DNA from: Empedobacter sp036647415
Lineage (GTDB): Bacteria > Bacteroidota > Bacteroidia > Flavobacteriales > Weeksellaceae
Length of the DNA: 17,495 bases
Reading direction: 5' to 3'
Assembly (NCBI RefSeq): GCF_036647415.1
Contig: NZ_JAVXKG010000048.1
Coordinates: forward strand, 1-17,495
Shown: positions 5,988 through 12,271 of the stretch, piece after piece
Position numbering within the stretch: position 1 is the stretch's first letter
Layout: each line of letters begins with the position of its first letter
The notes under the pieces: model-generated
What the model saw: only the letters and a program-made list of their open reading frames with translations
The model's database searches: none
Told to the model about the DNA's origin: nothing
Program-made: the position numbers and the translations under genes

Positions 5988-5995
5988 TAAATTTG
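5988..5995 (+). promoter_or_regulatory. Putative -7 promoter box (TAAATTTG) for trxB
   Basis: TAAATTTG is a perfect TAnnTTTG match, 19 nt upstream of the trxB ATG, in the 62-bp gap after holA. A -33 element is not evident. It would let trxB be transcribed separately from holA. Confidence 0.45.
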
Positions 5996-6014
5996 TAAAA
6001 AATAAAATCACACA

Positions 6015-6962
6015 ATGGAAAATAATGTAAGAGATGTTATCATCATAGGTTCTGGACCTGCTGGTTTTACAGCCGGTATTTACGCTGCTCGTGCAAACAT
6101 GAACCCGTTAATTTTAACAGGAATGGAGCCAGGTGGACAATTAACAACAACAACCGATGTTGAGAATTTTCCAGGTTATCCAGAAGCGGTAACTGGACCA
6201 GAATTGATGGCGGATTTACAAAAACAAGCAGAGCGTTTTGGGACAGAAATAAAATACGAATATGTAACAGAAGTTATTTTTGGAGAAAAAGAAGGTGATG
6301 TACATACTGTAAAATCAAATATTGGTACATACGAAGCACGTTCTATCATTATTTCGACTGGTGCAACGGCAAAATATTTAGGTTTACCAGATGAAACAAA
6401 ATATGCTGGTAGCGGAGTTTCGGCTTGTGCAACTTGCGATGGTTTCTTTTACCGTGGTAAAGATGTTGCTGTAGTTGGAGGTGGCGATACGGCTGCTGAA
6501 GAAGCGACATATTTAGCAAAACTTTGTAGAAAAGTGTATTTATTGGTTCGTAAAGATGAAATGCGCGCGTCTAAAGCGATGATACAACGTGTTGAGAACA
6601 CACATAATTTAGAAGTTTTATATAACCATGAATTGATTGGTTTAGAAGGAAATAATGTTGTAGAAAAAGCAAAAATCATCAATAATATTTCTAATGAAGA
6701 AAAAGAATTAATCGTTGATGGAGTTTTCATCGCGATTGGACATAAACCGAATACAGATTTATTCAAAGGAAAATTGGATATGGACGAAACGGGATATTTA
6801 ATCACGCAAGATCGTTCGTACAAAACAAATATTCCTGGTGTTTTTGCAGCAGGAGATGTGCAAGATTCTGTTTACAGACAAGCTATTACAGCGGCTGGTT
6901 CTGGATGTTCGGCAGCTTTGGATGCAGAACGTTATGTTGCAGAATTTTTTGATGAAGTGTAA
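6015..6962 (+). CDS. trxB: Thioredoxin-disulfide reductase
   Basis: A 315-residue cytoplasmic flavoenzyme that passes electrons from NADPH through FAD and a redox disulfide to thioredoxin. The FAD-binding GSGPAG motif is at 12-17. The active-site CATC motif (Cys138, Cys141) is in SACATCDG. The NADPH-binding GGGDTA is at 155-160, followed by the VRKDEMRAS segment. The C-terminal FAD contact region is GVFAAGDVQDSVYRQAITAAGSG. These are the expected motifs, in the expected order, at full family length. Its own -7 box lies 19 nt upstream, and a strong bidirectional terminator follows 20 bp after the stop. No thioredoxin gene is in the window. Confidence 0.97.
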   Translation: MENNVRDVIIIGSGPAGFTAGIYAARANMNPLILTGMEPGGQLTTTTDVENFPGYPEAVTGPELMADLQKQAERFGTEIKYEYVTEVIFGEKEGDVHTVKSNIGTYEARSIIISTGATAKYLGLPDETKYAGSGVSACATCDGFFYRGKDVAVVGGGDTAAEEATYLAKLCRKVYLLVRKDEMRASKAMIQRVENTHNLEVLYNHELIGLEGNNVVEKAKIINNISNEEKELIVDGVFIAIGHKPNTDLFKGKLDMDETGYLITQDRSYKTNIPGVFAAGDVQDSVYRQAITAAGSGCSAALDAERYVAEFFDEV

Positions 6963-6982
6963 AAAAACAATTTTATCTATAC

Positions 6983-7021
6983 AAAAAGCAGTACATTTTT
7001 TATAATTGTACTGCTTTTTTT
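6983..7021. terminator. Strong bidirectional terminator
   Basis: AAAAAGCAGTACA (6983-6995) and TGTACTGCTTTTT (7007-7019) are perfectly complementary over 13 bp with an 11-nt loop. The T-run on the plus strand ends trxB; the A-run makes it equally usable for the convergent SIMPL-protein operon. Confidence 0.9.
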
Positions 7022-7038
7022 GTTTTGGATATATTATT

Positions 7039-7737
7039 TTATTCTATTATAAATTTAGCATTTAGCTCTGTTTCAACTTTTATTTTTTGAAATTCAATAT
7101 CAAGCGGTTCAAATTTACTTTCCTTAAAAGCATTCATACCACGAATCTGTAAGCCTGCAACTTGACCAGAAAAAGAATTTGAAACATTATTATTATCTGA
7201 TATAAATATTACTTTTCCTACTTTTTGACCAAGAGGCTCCGTCATAAATTTAGCATTAATTTTAGCTTTCAAAATTGCTTTTGATTTTAGTTCTAATTTC
7301 AATTGCTCAATTTTCGAATATTCAGTTTTTTCAAGAAAAACATTAGAAATTTCTGTATTTTCAAGTTCAACAATGACTTTTCCTGCTGTTTTTGCATCAT
7401 AAACCAATAAAGTATATGATTTTGCCTTTAGTACTTCTTGTTGTTTTAAAAAGTATTTTTTGAAATTACTTGACAAATCATTTAATGATAACTGTTTTGA
7501 CAAATCAATTCCTATCGAAGTCAATTTATTCGCCATTCTTTTCTCCAATTCTTCAACAGAAATTTTTCCTTTTGTATCTTTTTCGGAAATTACAATTGTT
7601 AAATAAATTCTGTCAGGAATTACAAGTGTATCAACTTTTACAGTAGTTTCTACATACGGTAAATCAATAAAACTCTTGGTTTGTGAGAAAACTGAATTTG
7701 ATATTAAAAGTAAAAATAGGATTTTAAAATAGTTCAT
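7039..7737 (-). CDS. SIMPL (DUF541) domain secreted protein
   Basis: A 232-residue protein with a clear signal peptide (MNYFKILFLLLISNSVFS then Q), so it is exported to the periplasm or beyond. The mature part resembles the SIMPL/DUF541 family (YggE, BP26). It has VIPDRIYLTIVISEKDTKGK at about 39-58, a VEELEKRMANKLTSIGID helix segment, then KSYTLLVYDA, VELENTEISNV and the alternating ELKSKAILKAKINA helix typical of the second half. SIMPL proteins are linked to oxidative-stress resistance and can form channel-like oligomers in some bacteria; no enzymatic activity is established. It is the last gene of a probable three-gene operon, 25 bp after the preceding coding region, ending at the terminator near 7000. 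Length matches the family. Its role in this operon is not evident. Confidence 0.78.
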   Translation of the reverse strand: MNYFKILFLLLISNSVFSQTKSFIDLPYVETTVKVDTLVIPDRIYLTIVISEKDTKGKISVEELEKRMANKLTSIGIDLSKQLSLNDLSSNFKKYFLKQQEVLKAKSYTLLVYDAKTAGKVIVELENTEISNVFLEKTEYSKIEQLKLELKSKAILKAKINAKFMTEPLGQKVGKVIFISDNNNVSNSFSGQVAGLQIRGMNAFKESKFEPLDIEFQKIKVETELNAKFIIE

Positions 7738-7762
7738 TTTGTTATTTTTTTTGAATGATGTA

Positions 7763-8086
7763 TTATTTTATTTCTTGTTCTAAAGAATATTTTTTATTAA
7801 TCTTTTTAATTGATTGTGAATTTATTGGATAGAAAATAGATTGATAAATAAGTTCATCAATTACATATTTCAATGATTTTTGAATCTCTTCTTCAGTTAA
7901 TTTTTCAATAAAAATTGTATTAGAAAACAAGGAGAATCCATTTTCTTCGAAAATTTCTTTAGCGCGTATATACGTTACAAATGTTACATGATATTTAGAT
8001 TTATCTTCTAATAAATTAACAATAACATCTATTTCATCATTCAAGACATTATCAATCTTATGTAACAATTCAAAAGTAAAATTCAT
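7763..8086 (-). CDS. Hypothetical 107-residue protein
   Basis: I do not recognise this protein. It has 107 residues, no signal peptide and no membrane segment. It looks mostly helical with a central strand-like stretch (YHVTFVTYI, about 32-40), is rich in Glu, Ile, Lys and Asn, and ends in a Lys-rich tail. It lies between the gamma-carbonic anhydrase-like gene (6 bp upstream) and the SIMPL gene (25 bp downstream), all on the minus strand. The 6-bp spacing makes translation from the same message very likely and supports it being a real gene. It may be lineage-specific, and no function can be proposed from the sequence. Confidence 0.65.
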   Translation of the reverse strand: MNFTFELLHKIDNVLNDEIDVIVNLLEDKSKYHVTFVTYIRAKEIFEENGFSLFSNTIFIEKLTEEEIQKSLKYVIDELIYQSIFYPINSQSIKKINKKYSLEQEIK

Positions 8087-8092
8087 TTTAAT

Positions 8093-8605
8093 TTATTTAT
8101 ACCAACTACTATACATCAAATAATTATTTGCGATACGCTCTATCTCGCCTTCTTTCAAGCTTTGTGGTACATCTTTTATTTTTTTTGCAGGAATTCCAGC
8201 CCATAATTCGCCCTCTTTTACATGCGTTCCTTTAGTTAAAATAGCACCAGCAGCAATCAAGGAATTAGACTCAACAATACAATCATCCATTACAATTGCT
8301 CCCATTCCAATCAAAACATTATCGTGTATTGTACAACCATGTACAATCGCATTATGCCCTACTGATACATTATTTCCAATAATTGTTGGTGATTTTTGAT
8401 ACGTTGCATGTATTGTTGCATTATCCTGAATATTTACTTTATTTCCCATTTTTATAAAATGTACATCGCCTCGCACCACTGCCGAAAACCAAATAGAACA
8501 ATCATCGCCCATTTCTACTTCACCTACAACAACCGCATTATCTGCTAAAAAACAGTTATTACCAAACTTTGGAGCGTGTCCATTTAATTCTTTTATAATC
8601 GCCAT
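8093..8605 (-). CDS. Gamma-class carbonic anhydrase family protein (hexapeptide-repeat)
   Basis: A 170-residue left-handed beta-helix protein of the gamma-carbonic anhydrase/YrdA/PaaY group. Repeating hexapeptides ([LIV]-G-x-x-x-x) run from about residue 12 to 125, followed by a C-terminal helix. The three zinc-binding histidines are present: His66 (ATIHAT), His84 and His89 (VGHNAIVH), with the 5-residue spacing of the last two seen in archaeal Cam. Arg45 and Asp47 (VVRGDV) and Gln60/Asp61 (NIQDNA) are also conserved. The acidic loop that carries the proton-shuttle glutamate of true Cam is absent, as in Cam homologues whose activity is often low or unproven, so activity here is uncertain. It heads a probable operon and diverges from the Nfu gene across 59 bp. 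Confidence 0.88.
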   Translation of the reverse strand: MAIIKELNGHAPKFGNNCFLADNAVVVGEVEMGDDCSIWFSAVVRGDVHFIKMGNKVNIQDNATIHATYQKSPTIIGNNVSVGHNAIVHGCTIHDNVLIGMGAIVMDDCIVESNSLIAAGAILTKGTHVKEGELWAGIPAKKIKDVPQSLKEGEIERIANNYLMYSSWYK

Positions 8606-8628
8606 AATAAAATCTATAATTCTGATGC

Positions 8629-8636
8629 TAAAGATA
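8629..8636 (-). promoter_or_regulatory. Possible -7 box (TATCTTTA) for the gamma-CA operon
   Basis: On the minus strand this is TATCTTTA, matching TAnnTTTG at all fixed positions except the final G, 23 nt upstream of the start at 8605. It sits back to back with the box of the divergent Nfu gene. Confidence 0.3.
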
Positions 8637-8649
8637 CATTTTTATGGCG

Positions 8650-8657
8650 TATTTTTG
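8650..8657 (+). promoter_or_regulatory. Putative -7 box (TATTTTTG) for the Nfu gene
   Basis: A perfect TAnnTTTG match ending 7 nt before the ATG at 8665. If used, the transcript would have an extremely short or no leader. The box is identical in sequence and nearly identical in spacing to the one at 625-632. Confidence 0.45.
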
Positions 8658-8664
8658 TATTATT

Positions 8665-9546
8665 ATGAGAGTACAAGAAGAAATTACCCCAAATAATAAT
8701 GTGATGAAGTTCGTCTGTGACGTAACTTTAACACAAGGTGGTGTAGAATTTGACAAAGATTCTACTGCTGCCGAATCTCCATTAGCACAAGTTTTATTAA
8801 CTATACCATTTATCAATAAAATCTTTATTACAGCTAATTTTGTAGCAATTGAAAAGATTGATGGAATTGATTGGGCTGATGTTGTAGAAGATTTGAAAGA
8901 AATCATCAACGATCATTTAGAAGAAAATGCAATTCTTGCACCAATGAAAAAAGCGCCAGTTTCTATTTATGCAGAAATGACGCCAAATCCTGCTGTGATG
9001 AAATTTGTTTCTAACACAATGTTAGCGCCAGAAATCATCGAAATAAAATCTAAAGATAAAGCTGCAGGTGTTCCATTAGCAGTTGCACTTTATCAAGAAT
9101 ATTCTTTTATAGAAGAAGTTTTTATTGTCGATAATTATATTTCGATAACAAAAAATGATTCAGAAGAATGGTCACTTTGGATGATGGATGTTCGTTCATT
9201 TATTACGAATTATTTACAAGCTGGAGGTCCGGTTTTTGAAGAATTTTATGAATTTACAACAGAAGCGCCAGAACATGTTGTTATAAAATCTGCTGAAGAA
9301 TTTTCTACTGTAGAGCAACAAATAAAAGCTATTTTAGATGAATATGTACAACCTGCTGTTGCAAATGATGGTGGAAATATTGAGTTGATAGAATTTGACG
9401 AAGAAACACGTACTGCAAAAATGTTATTGCAAGGTGCATGTTCGGGATGCCCATCTTCTACAGCTACATTGAAAAATGGTATTGAAGGAATTTTAAAACA
9501 AATGTTGCCAGATGTTGTAGACAACGTGGAAGCAGTAAATGGATAA
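8665..9546 (+). CDS. NifU-family Fe-S carrier with two N-terminal Nfu domains
   Basis: A 293-residue iron-sulfur cluster scaffold/carrier. Two related Nfu_N-type domains come first: residues 1-87, with TPNNNVMKFV at 8-17, and about 98-186, with TPNPAVMKFV at 106-115. The NifU C-terminal domain (about 214-291) holds the cluster-binding pair Cys259-Ser-Gly-Cys262 in GACSGCPSS. This duplicated-Nfu_N plus NifU layout is, from memory, usual in flavobacteria. ATG 8665 is preferred over an in-frame ATG at 8644, because homologues begin close to the TPN motif and because the upstream ATG would precede the TATTTTTG promoter box. The protein probably delivers [4Fe-4S] clusters to apo-enzymes in the cytoplasm. 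A strong terminator follows. Confidence 0.9.
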   Translation: MRVQEEITPNNNVMKFVCDVTLTQGGVEFDKDSTAAESPLAQVLLTIPFINKIFITANFVAIEKIDGIDWADVVEDLKEIINDHLEENAILAPMKKAPVSIYAEMTPNPAVMKFVSNTMLAPEIIEIKSKDKAAGVPLAVALYQEYSFIEEVFIVDNYISITKNDSEEWSLWMMDVRSFITNYLQAGGPVFEEFYEFTTEAPEHVVIKSAEEFSTVEQQIKAILDEYVQPAVANDGGNIELIEFDEETRTAKMLLQGACSGCPSSTATLKNGIEGILKQMLPDVVDNVEAVNG

Positions 9547-9568
9547 GATTATTTTTAATCATAAATAT

Positions 9569-9598
9569 AAAAGCTCAGGGATTTTCCTGAGCTTTTTT
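9569..9598. terminator. Bidirectional rho-independent terminator
   Basis: GCTCAGG (9573-9579), loop GATTTT, CCTGAGC (9586-9592), flanked by AAAA on the left and TTTTTT on the right. It ends the Nfu gene on the plus strand and can end the convergent 9628-10203 gene. Confidence 0.9.
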
Positions 9599-9627
9599 GG
9601 TTTTATTTTAATTATTATTTTTAAAAG

Positions 9628-10203
9628 CTATTCATCAAAAAAATCGATAGAACGACGATAATTGTACAATAAATGTCTACGTCGGGCTTCTAAATCATTC
9701 ACTCTAATTGATGAAATATCATCTATTTTGAAATATAAAGAACCTTCGTCAGTACCTTCTGTACCAACACATTTTAACTCGAAATCATCTTCGGTAACAT
9801 TTCTTATAAAACCAGAAAATCGACTATCATTGTTTAATTGAATACGTGTAACATAATCTGTTTCGTCATTCAATTCATTCAAAATTTGAGTCATCCAATT
9901 TTCTTCGCTTGTTGCAGTTAATTGTATGTTTTTTTCTTCGTCTAACTCGTGATAATGTTCTTTCAAATAATTCAAACATTTGCAATAATCATCTACATCA
10001 ATACGGTTAATCTTGAAAAATGGTTCCATCAGAATTCCATCTTTGTGTCCATATTTCGAAATATGTTGCATTGTAAAATATTCTTCATTAAAATCAAGAA
10101 TATAACCTGCCCAAAAATTATCTCCGCCCGCATCATTATAAATCGCTATGATAGATTGATTGGCCTTTGATTGTTGTAATATTTTATAAAAATTTGAATT
10201 CAT
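9628..10203 (-). CDS. Hypothetical protein with two tandem copies of a small beta domain
   Basis: A 191-residue soluble protein without a signal peptide, not assignable to a named family. Its two halves look like copies of one domain. Residues 17-72 contain WAGYILDFNEEYFTM, then YGHKDG, then FFKINRIDVDD. Residues 117-170 contain FSGFIRNVTEDDFELK, then GTDEG, then YFKIDDISSIRVND. The blocks align in order with the same spacing: (W/F)xG(Y/F)I, E-E/D-x-F, DG/EG, KI..I.V(D/N)D. The short strands separated by turns recall small barrel folds of the SH3/Sm type, which is a structural guess. A linker helix (about 73-115) joins the halves and a basic Arg-rich helix (EARRRHLLYNYRR) ends the protein, which might suggest nucleic-acid or ribosome contact. 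The gene is monocistronic between two terminators. Confidence 0.7.
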   Translation of the reverse strand: MNSNFYKILQQSKANQSIIAIYNDAGGDNFWAGYILDFNEEYFTMQHISKYGHKDGILMEPFFKINRIDVDDYCKCLNYLKEHYHELDEEKNIQLTATSEENWMTQILNELNDETDYVTRIQLNNDSRFSGFIRNVTEDDFELKCVGTEGTDEGSLYFKIDDISSIRVNDLEARRRHLLYNYRRSIDFFDE

Positions 10204-10245
10204 ATTAATGTTGATAAAAGATTGAAATTACAACTCTTTTGGGAC

Positions 10246-10277
10246 AAAAAAAAGGTTCTTGTTTTTTCAAGAACCTT
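10246..10277 (-). terminator. Rho-independent terminator for the minus-strand gene at 10288
   Basis: AAGGTTCTTG (10252-10261), loop TTTTTT, CAAGAACCTT (10268-10277): a perfect 10-bp stem. The A-run at 10246-10253 becomes the T-run on the minus strand, which fits termination of the 10288-11070 gene. Confidence 0.88.
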
Positions 10278-10287
10278 ATATTTTTTA

Positions 10288-11070
10288 TTAATTTGTTTTT
10301 CTATAAATAATTGCTTCGTAAGTTAATGATTGCCAATTACCTTTCTGTAAATTGTCTAGTTTTATTTTTTTATAGACATTTTCTTCACTTGCAATTGTCA
10401 TTGTAAATTGATTACGATCCATAATATTTTTCTCTGATAAAGAATAACTTACTTCAAATTTCTTTTTTGTTAATTTTTCTACTATCGGACGTAAATAGGC
10501 ATCTACAGCTTCTACATTTTTATATTGTTCGTTCTTTGGAAATTGTACTTCAAAATAACCTTCGTAAGTAAAATCTGGTTCAGTTATAATCAAATTATAT
10601 GGATCAGCAAATAAAGCTTGACGTTGTTTTTGGTAATCTTTCTCATTTTTATATTGACGCTTATCTTCTGAAAAAATAAGTGGATATTTATCTGCAATTA
10701 CGGCTAATTTATCTGCATCGTACGTATACGCAATACCATCTCTAAAAACATTGTAAAACATTGGATTGATTAACCATTGATCTACAACTTTTTTGTCTTT
10801 TACCATATAAACCATAAATCCATTGTCTTGCGCCTGCATATTTGAAGATTGATAGCCATATTCTAACAATGGTTTTGCGAATTGTATAGCTGTCGAATTT
10901 TCTAAACTAAAATTGTATTTATTATATGTTTTTGCTTCATCTGATAAAGAAGCCATTCCATAAATTTTGGTAGATGCGTCTACATTTTTAGCATCAATCA
11001 TAGAGGTTACTTGTGCCGTTGCAAATGAAGAACAAGCAATTGTAAGTGTAAGTAATAATTGTTTTATCAT
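10288..11070 (-). CDS. Secreted hypothetical protein
   Basis: A 260-residue protein that I do not recognise. It has a clear signal peptide (MIKQLLLTLTIACSSFATA then Q), so it is exported. The mature part is mixed alpha/beta, rich in Tyr, Lys and Asp, with no cysteine beyond the signal and no obvious catalytic motif. A repeated aromatic pattern (YGYQSS, FYNVFRDGIAYTYDAD, YEGYFEVQF) suggests beta-sheet structure. There is no lipobox and no C-terminal sorting domain. The gene starts 38 bp after the end of the asparaginase-like gene on the same strand, but has its own TAAATTTG box overlapping that gene's stop codon, so it may be transcribed separately as well. A strong terminator follows. No function is proposed. 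Confidence 0.75.
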   Translation of the reverse strand: MIKQLLLTLTIACSSFATAQVTSMIDAKNVDASTKIYGMASLSDEAKTYNKYNFSLENSTAIQFAKPLLEYGYQSSNMQAQDNGFMVYMVKDKKVVDQWLINPMFYNVFRDGIAYTYDADKLAVIADKYPLIFSEDKRQYKNEKDYQKQRQALFADPYNLIITEPDFTYEGYFEVQFPKNEQYKNVEAVDAYLRPIVEKLTKKKFEVSYSLSEKNIMDRNQFTMTIASEENVYKKIKLDNLQKGNWQSLTYEAIIYRKTN

Positions 11071-11103
11071 GAGTTAATCTTTCTTTTTATAAAATTCTGT
11101 TTT

Positions 11104-11111
11104 CAAATTTA
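11104..11111 (-). promoter_or_regulatory. Putative -7 box (TAAATTTG) overlapping the upstream gene's stop codon
   Basis: On the minus strand TAAATTTG matches TAnnTTTG perfectly, 33 nt upstream of the start at 11070. Its TAA is the stop codon of the isoaspartyl-peptidase gene. No clear -33 element. Confidence 0.35.
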
Positions 11112-12128
11112 TTGATAAATTTCGATAAATACCTTCCCAGATGCTGTAATACTTCCACGATACATTCCTGCTGTATTAAAAGGAAAACTTGCTTCGCCAT
11201 TTTTATTTAAAATAATCATTCCGCCATCTCCGCCCATTTCACCAATTTTTCTGATTACTTCTTTACCAGCTTCCTCCGAAGAAATTTCTTTGTATTTGAT
11301 AAGTGCAGCAACATCATAAGCAGCAATAGCTTTTATAAAATATTCGCCCCAACCTGTACAAGATATTCCAACTTCATTGTTTGCATAAGTTCCAGCCCCA
11401 ATAATTGGAGAATCTCCAACTCTACCATAACGCTTATTTGTCATTCCTCCAGTTGAAGTTCCTGCAGAAATATTTCCTTTATTATCTAATGCAACTGCTC
11501 CTACTGTTCCGAATTTTTCATCAACAAAATTGAACGGCACGTATGCTTGTGTATTTTTAGCATCATGATCTAATTCCATTTTTTCTTTGTCTTTTTCTAA
11601 AACTTTTTGCAAAGAATTCCAACGATCTTCTGTTCTAAAATAACTTGGATCTACAATTTCTAAACCTTGTTTTGTTGCAAATTCCTCTGCTCCTTTTCCC
11701 ATCATCATAACGTGAGATGAATTACTAAGCACGGCTTTTGCTGCTAATATTGGATTTTTAATCGTTGTAACACCAGCTACTGCTCCAGCTTCCATTGTTT
11801 TTCCAATCATCAACGATGCATCCATTTCATTTTTTCCTTCATGTGTAAAAACCGCTCCTTTTCCTGCATTAAACAAAGGAGAATTCTCCATGACTTTTAT
11901 GGCTTCAATAACTGCGTCTTCACTTTTTCCTCCATTTTTTATCACAGCATAACCTTTTTGTAGAGATTCTGTCAGTGCATTTTTATACGCCTTTTCTTTT
12001 TCAAGGGTCATATTCTTTTTCAGAATTGTACCAGCTCCACCGTGAATCACCAATACTACTTTATCTTGTTTTTGCGCACTAACAAACATCGTAAAACACA
12101 ACAATGTAAAACCTACTATCTTTTTCAT
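11109..12128 (-). CDS. Periplasmic isoaspartyl peptidase/L-asparaginase (Ntn hydrolase)
   Basis: A 339-residue member of the plant-type asparaginase (type 2, threonine aspartase) family, which hydrolyses isoaspartyl dipeptides and/or asparagine. It is made as a precursor that cuts itself before a threonine to form alpha and beta chains. The autoprocessing site is visible as FGTVGAVALD, with the nucleophile at about Thr208. Substrate-site segments follow: GTSTGGMTNKRYGRVGDSPIIGAG and CTGWGEYFIKA. The N-terminal VIHGGAG motif and the NAGKGAVFTHEG and MDASLM blocks are also present. The start is set at 12128 because MKKIVGFTLLCFTMFVSA is a good signal peptide; an in-frame ATG 18 bp upstream adds only MIKILF. 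Export means it acts on periplasmic peptides. It diverges from the AI-2E-family gene across 143 bp. Confidence 0.93.
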   Translation of the reverse strand: MKKIVGFTLLCFTMFVSAQKQDKVVLVIHGGAGTILKKNMTLEKEKAYKNALTESLQKGYAVIKNGGKSEDAVIEAIKVMENSPLFNAGKGAVFTHEGKNEMDASLMIGKTMEAGAVAGVTTIKNPILAAKAVLSNSSHVMMMGKGAEEFATKQGLEIVDPSYFRTEDRWNSLQKVLEKDKEKMELDHDAKNTQAYVPFNFVDEKFGTVGAVALDNKGNISAGTSTGGMTNKRYGRVGDSPIIGAGTYANNEVGISCTGWGEYFIKAIAAYDVAALIKYKEISSEEAGKEVIRKIGEMGGDGGMIILNKNGEASFPFNTAGMYRGSITASGKVFIEIYQ

Positions 12129-12271
12129 GAATAAAATTTTAATCAACTGTTAAAATTAGAAAAGAAAAAGCAATAATATTGTATATTAATAAAAGTTAAA
12201 AAAAATCATTCATTTTTAGCATTGATTTTGATTGATCTATTTTACACTGAATAAAACGATAAGAAAAACCT

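Noticed and set aside
6449..6823. 124-residue antisense frame opposite trxB
   Set aside because: Trx reductase motifs are intact on the plus strand; the antisense product is Ser/Phe-rich noise.
8644..8664. Upstream ATG for the Nfu gene (adds MAYFCII)
   Set aside because: It would start before the TATTTTTG box, and the Nfu_N domain begins right at the ATG at 8665.
8628..8909. Antisense frame opposite the start of the Nfu gene
   Set aside because: It overlaps the conserved first Nfu_N domain and the divergent promoter region; no family features.
12129..12146. Upstream ATG for the isoaspartyl peptidase (adds MIKILF)
   Set aside because: The internal MKKIVGF start gives a standard signal peptide; the extra residues would place a hydrophobic stretch before the Lys-Lys n-region.
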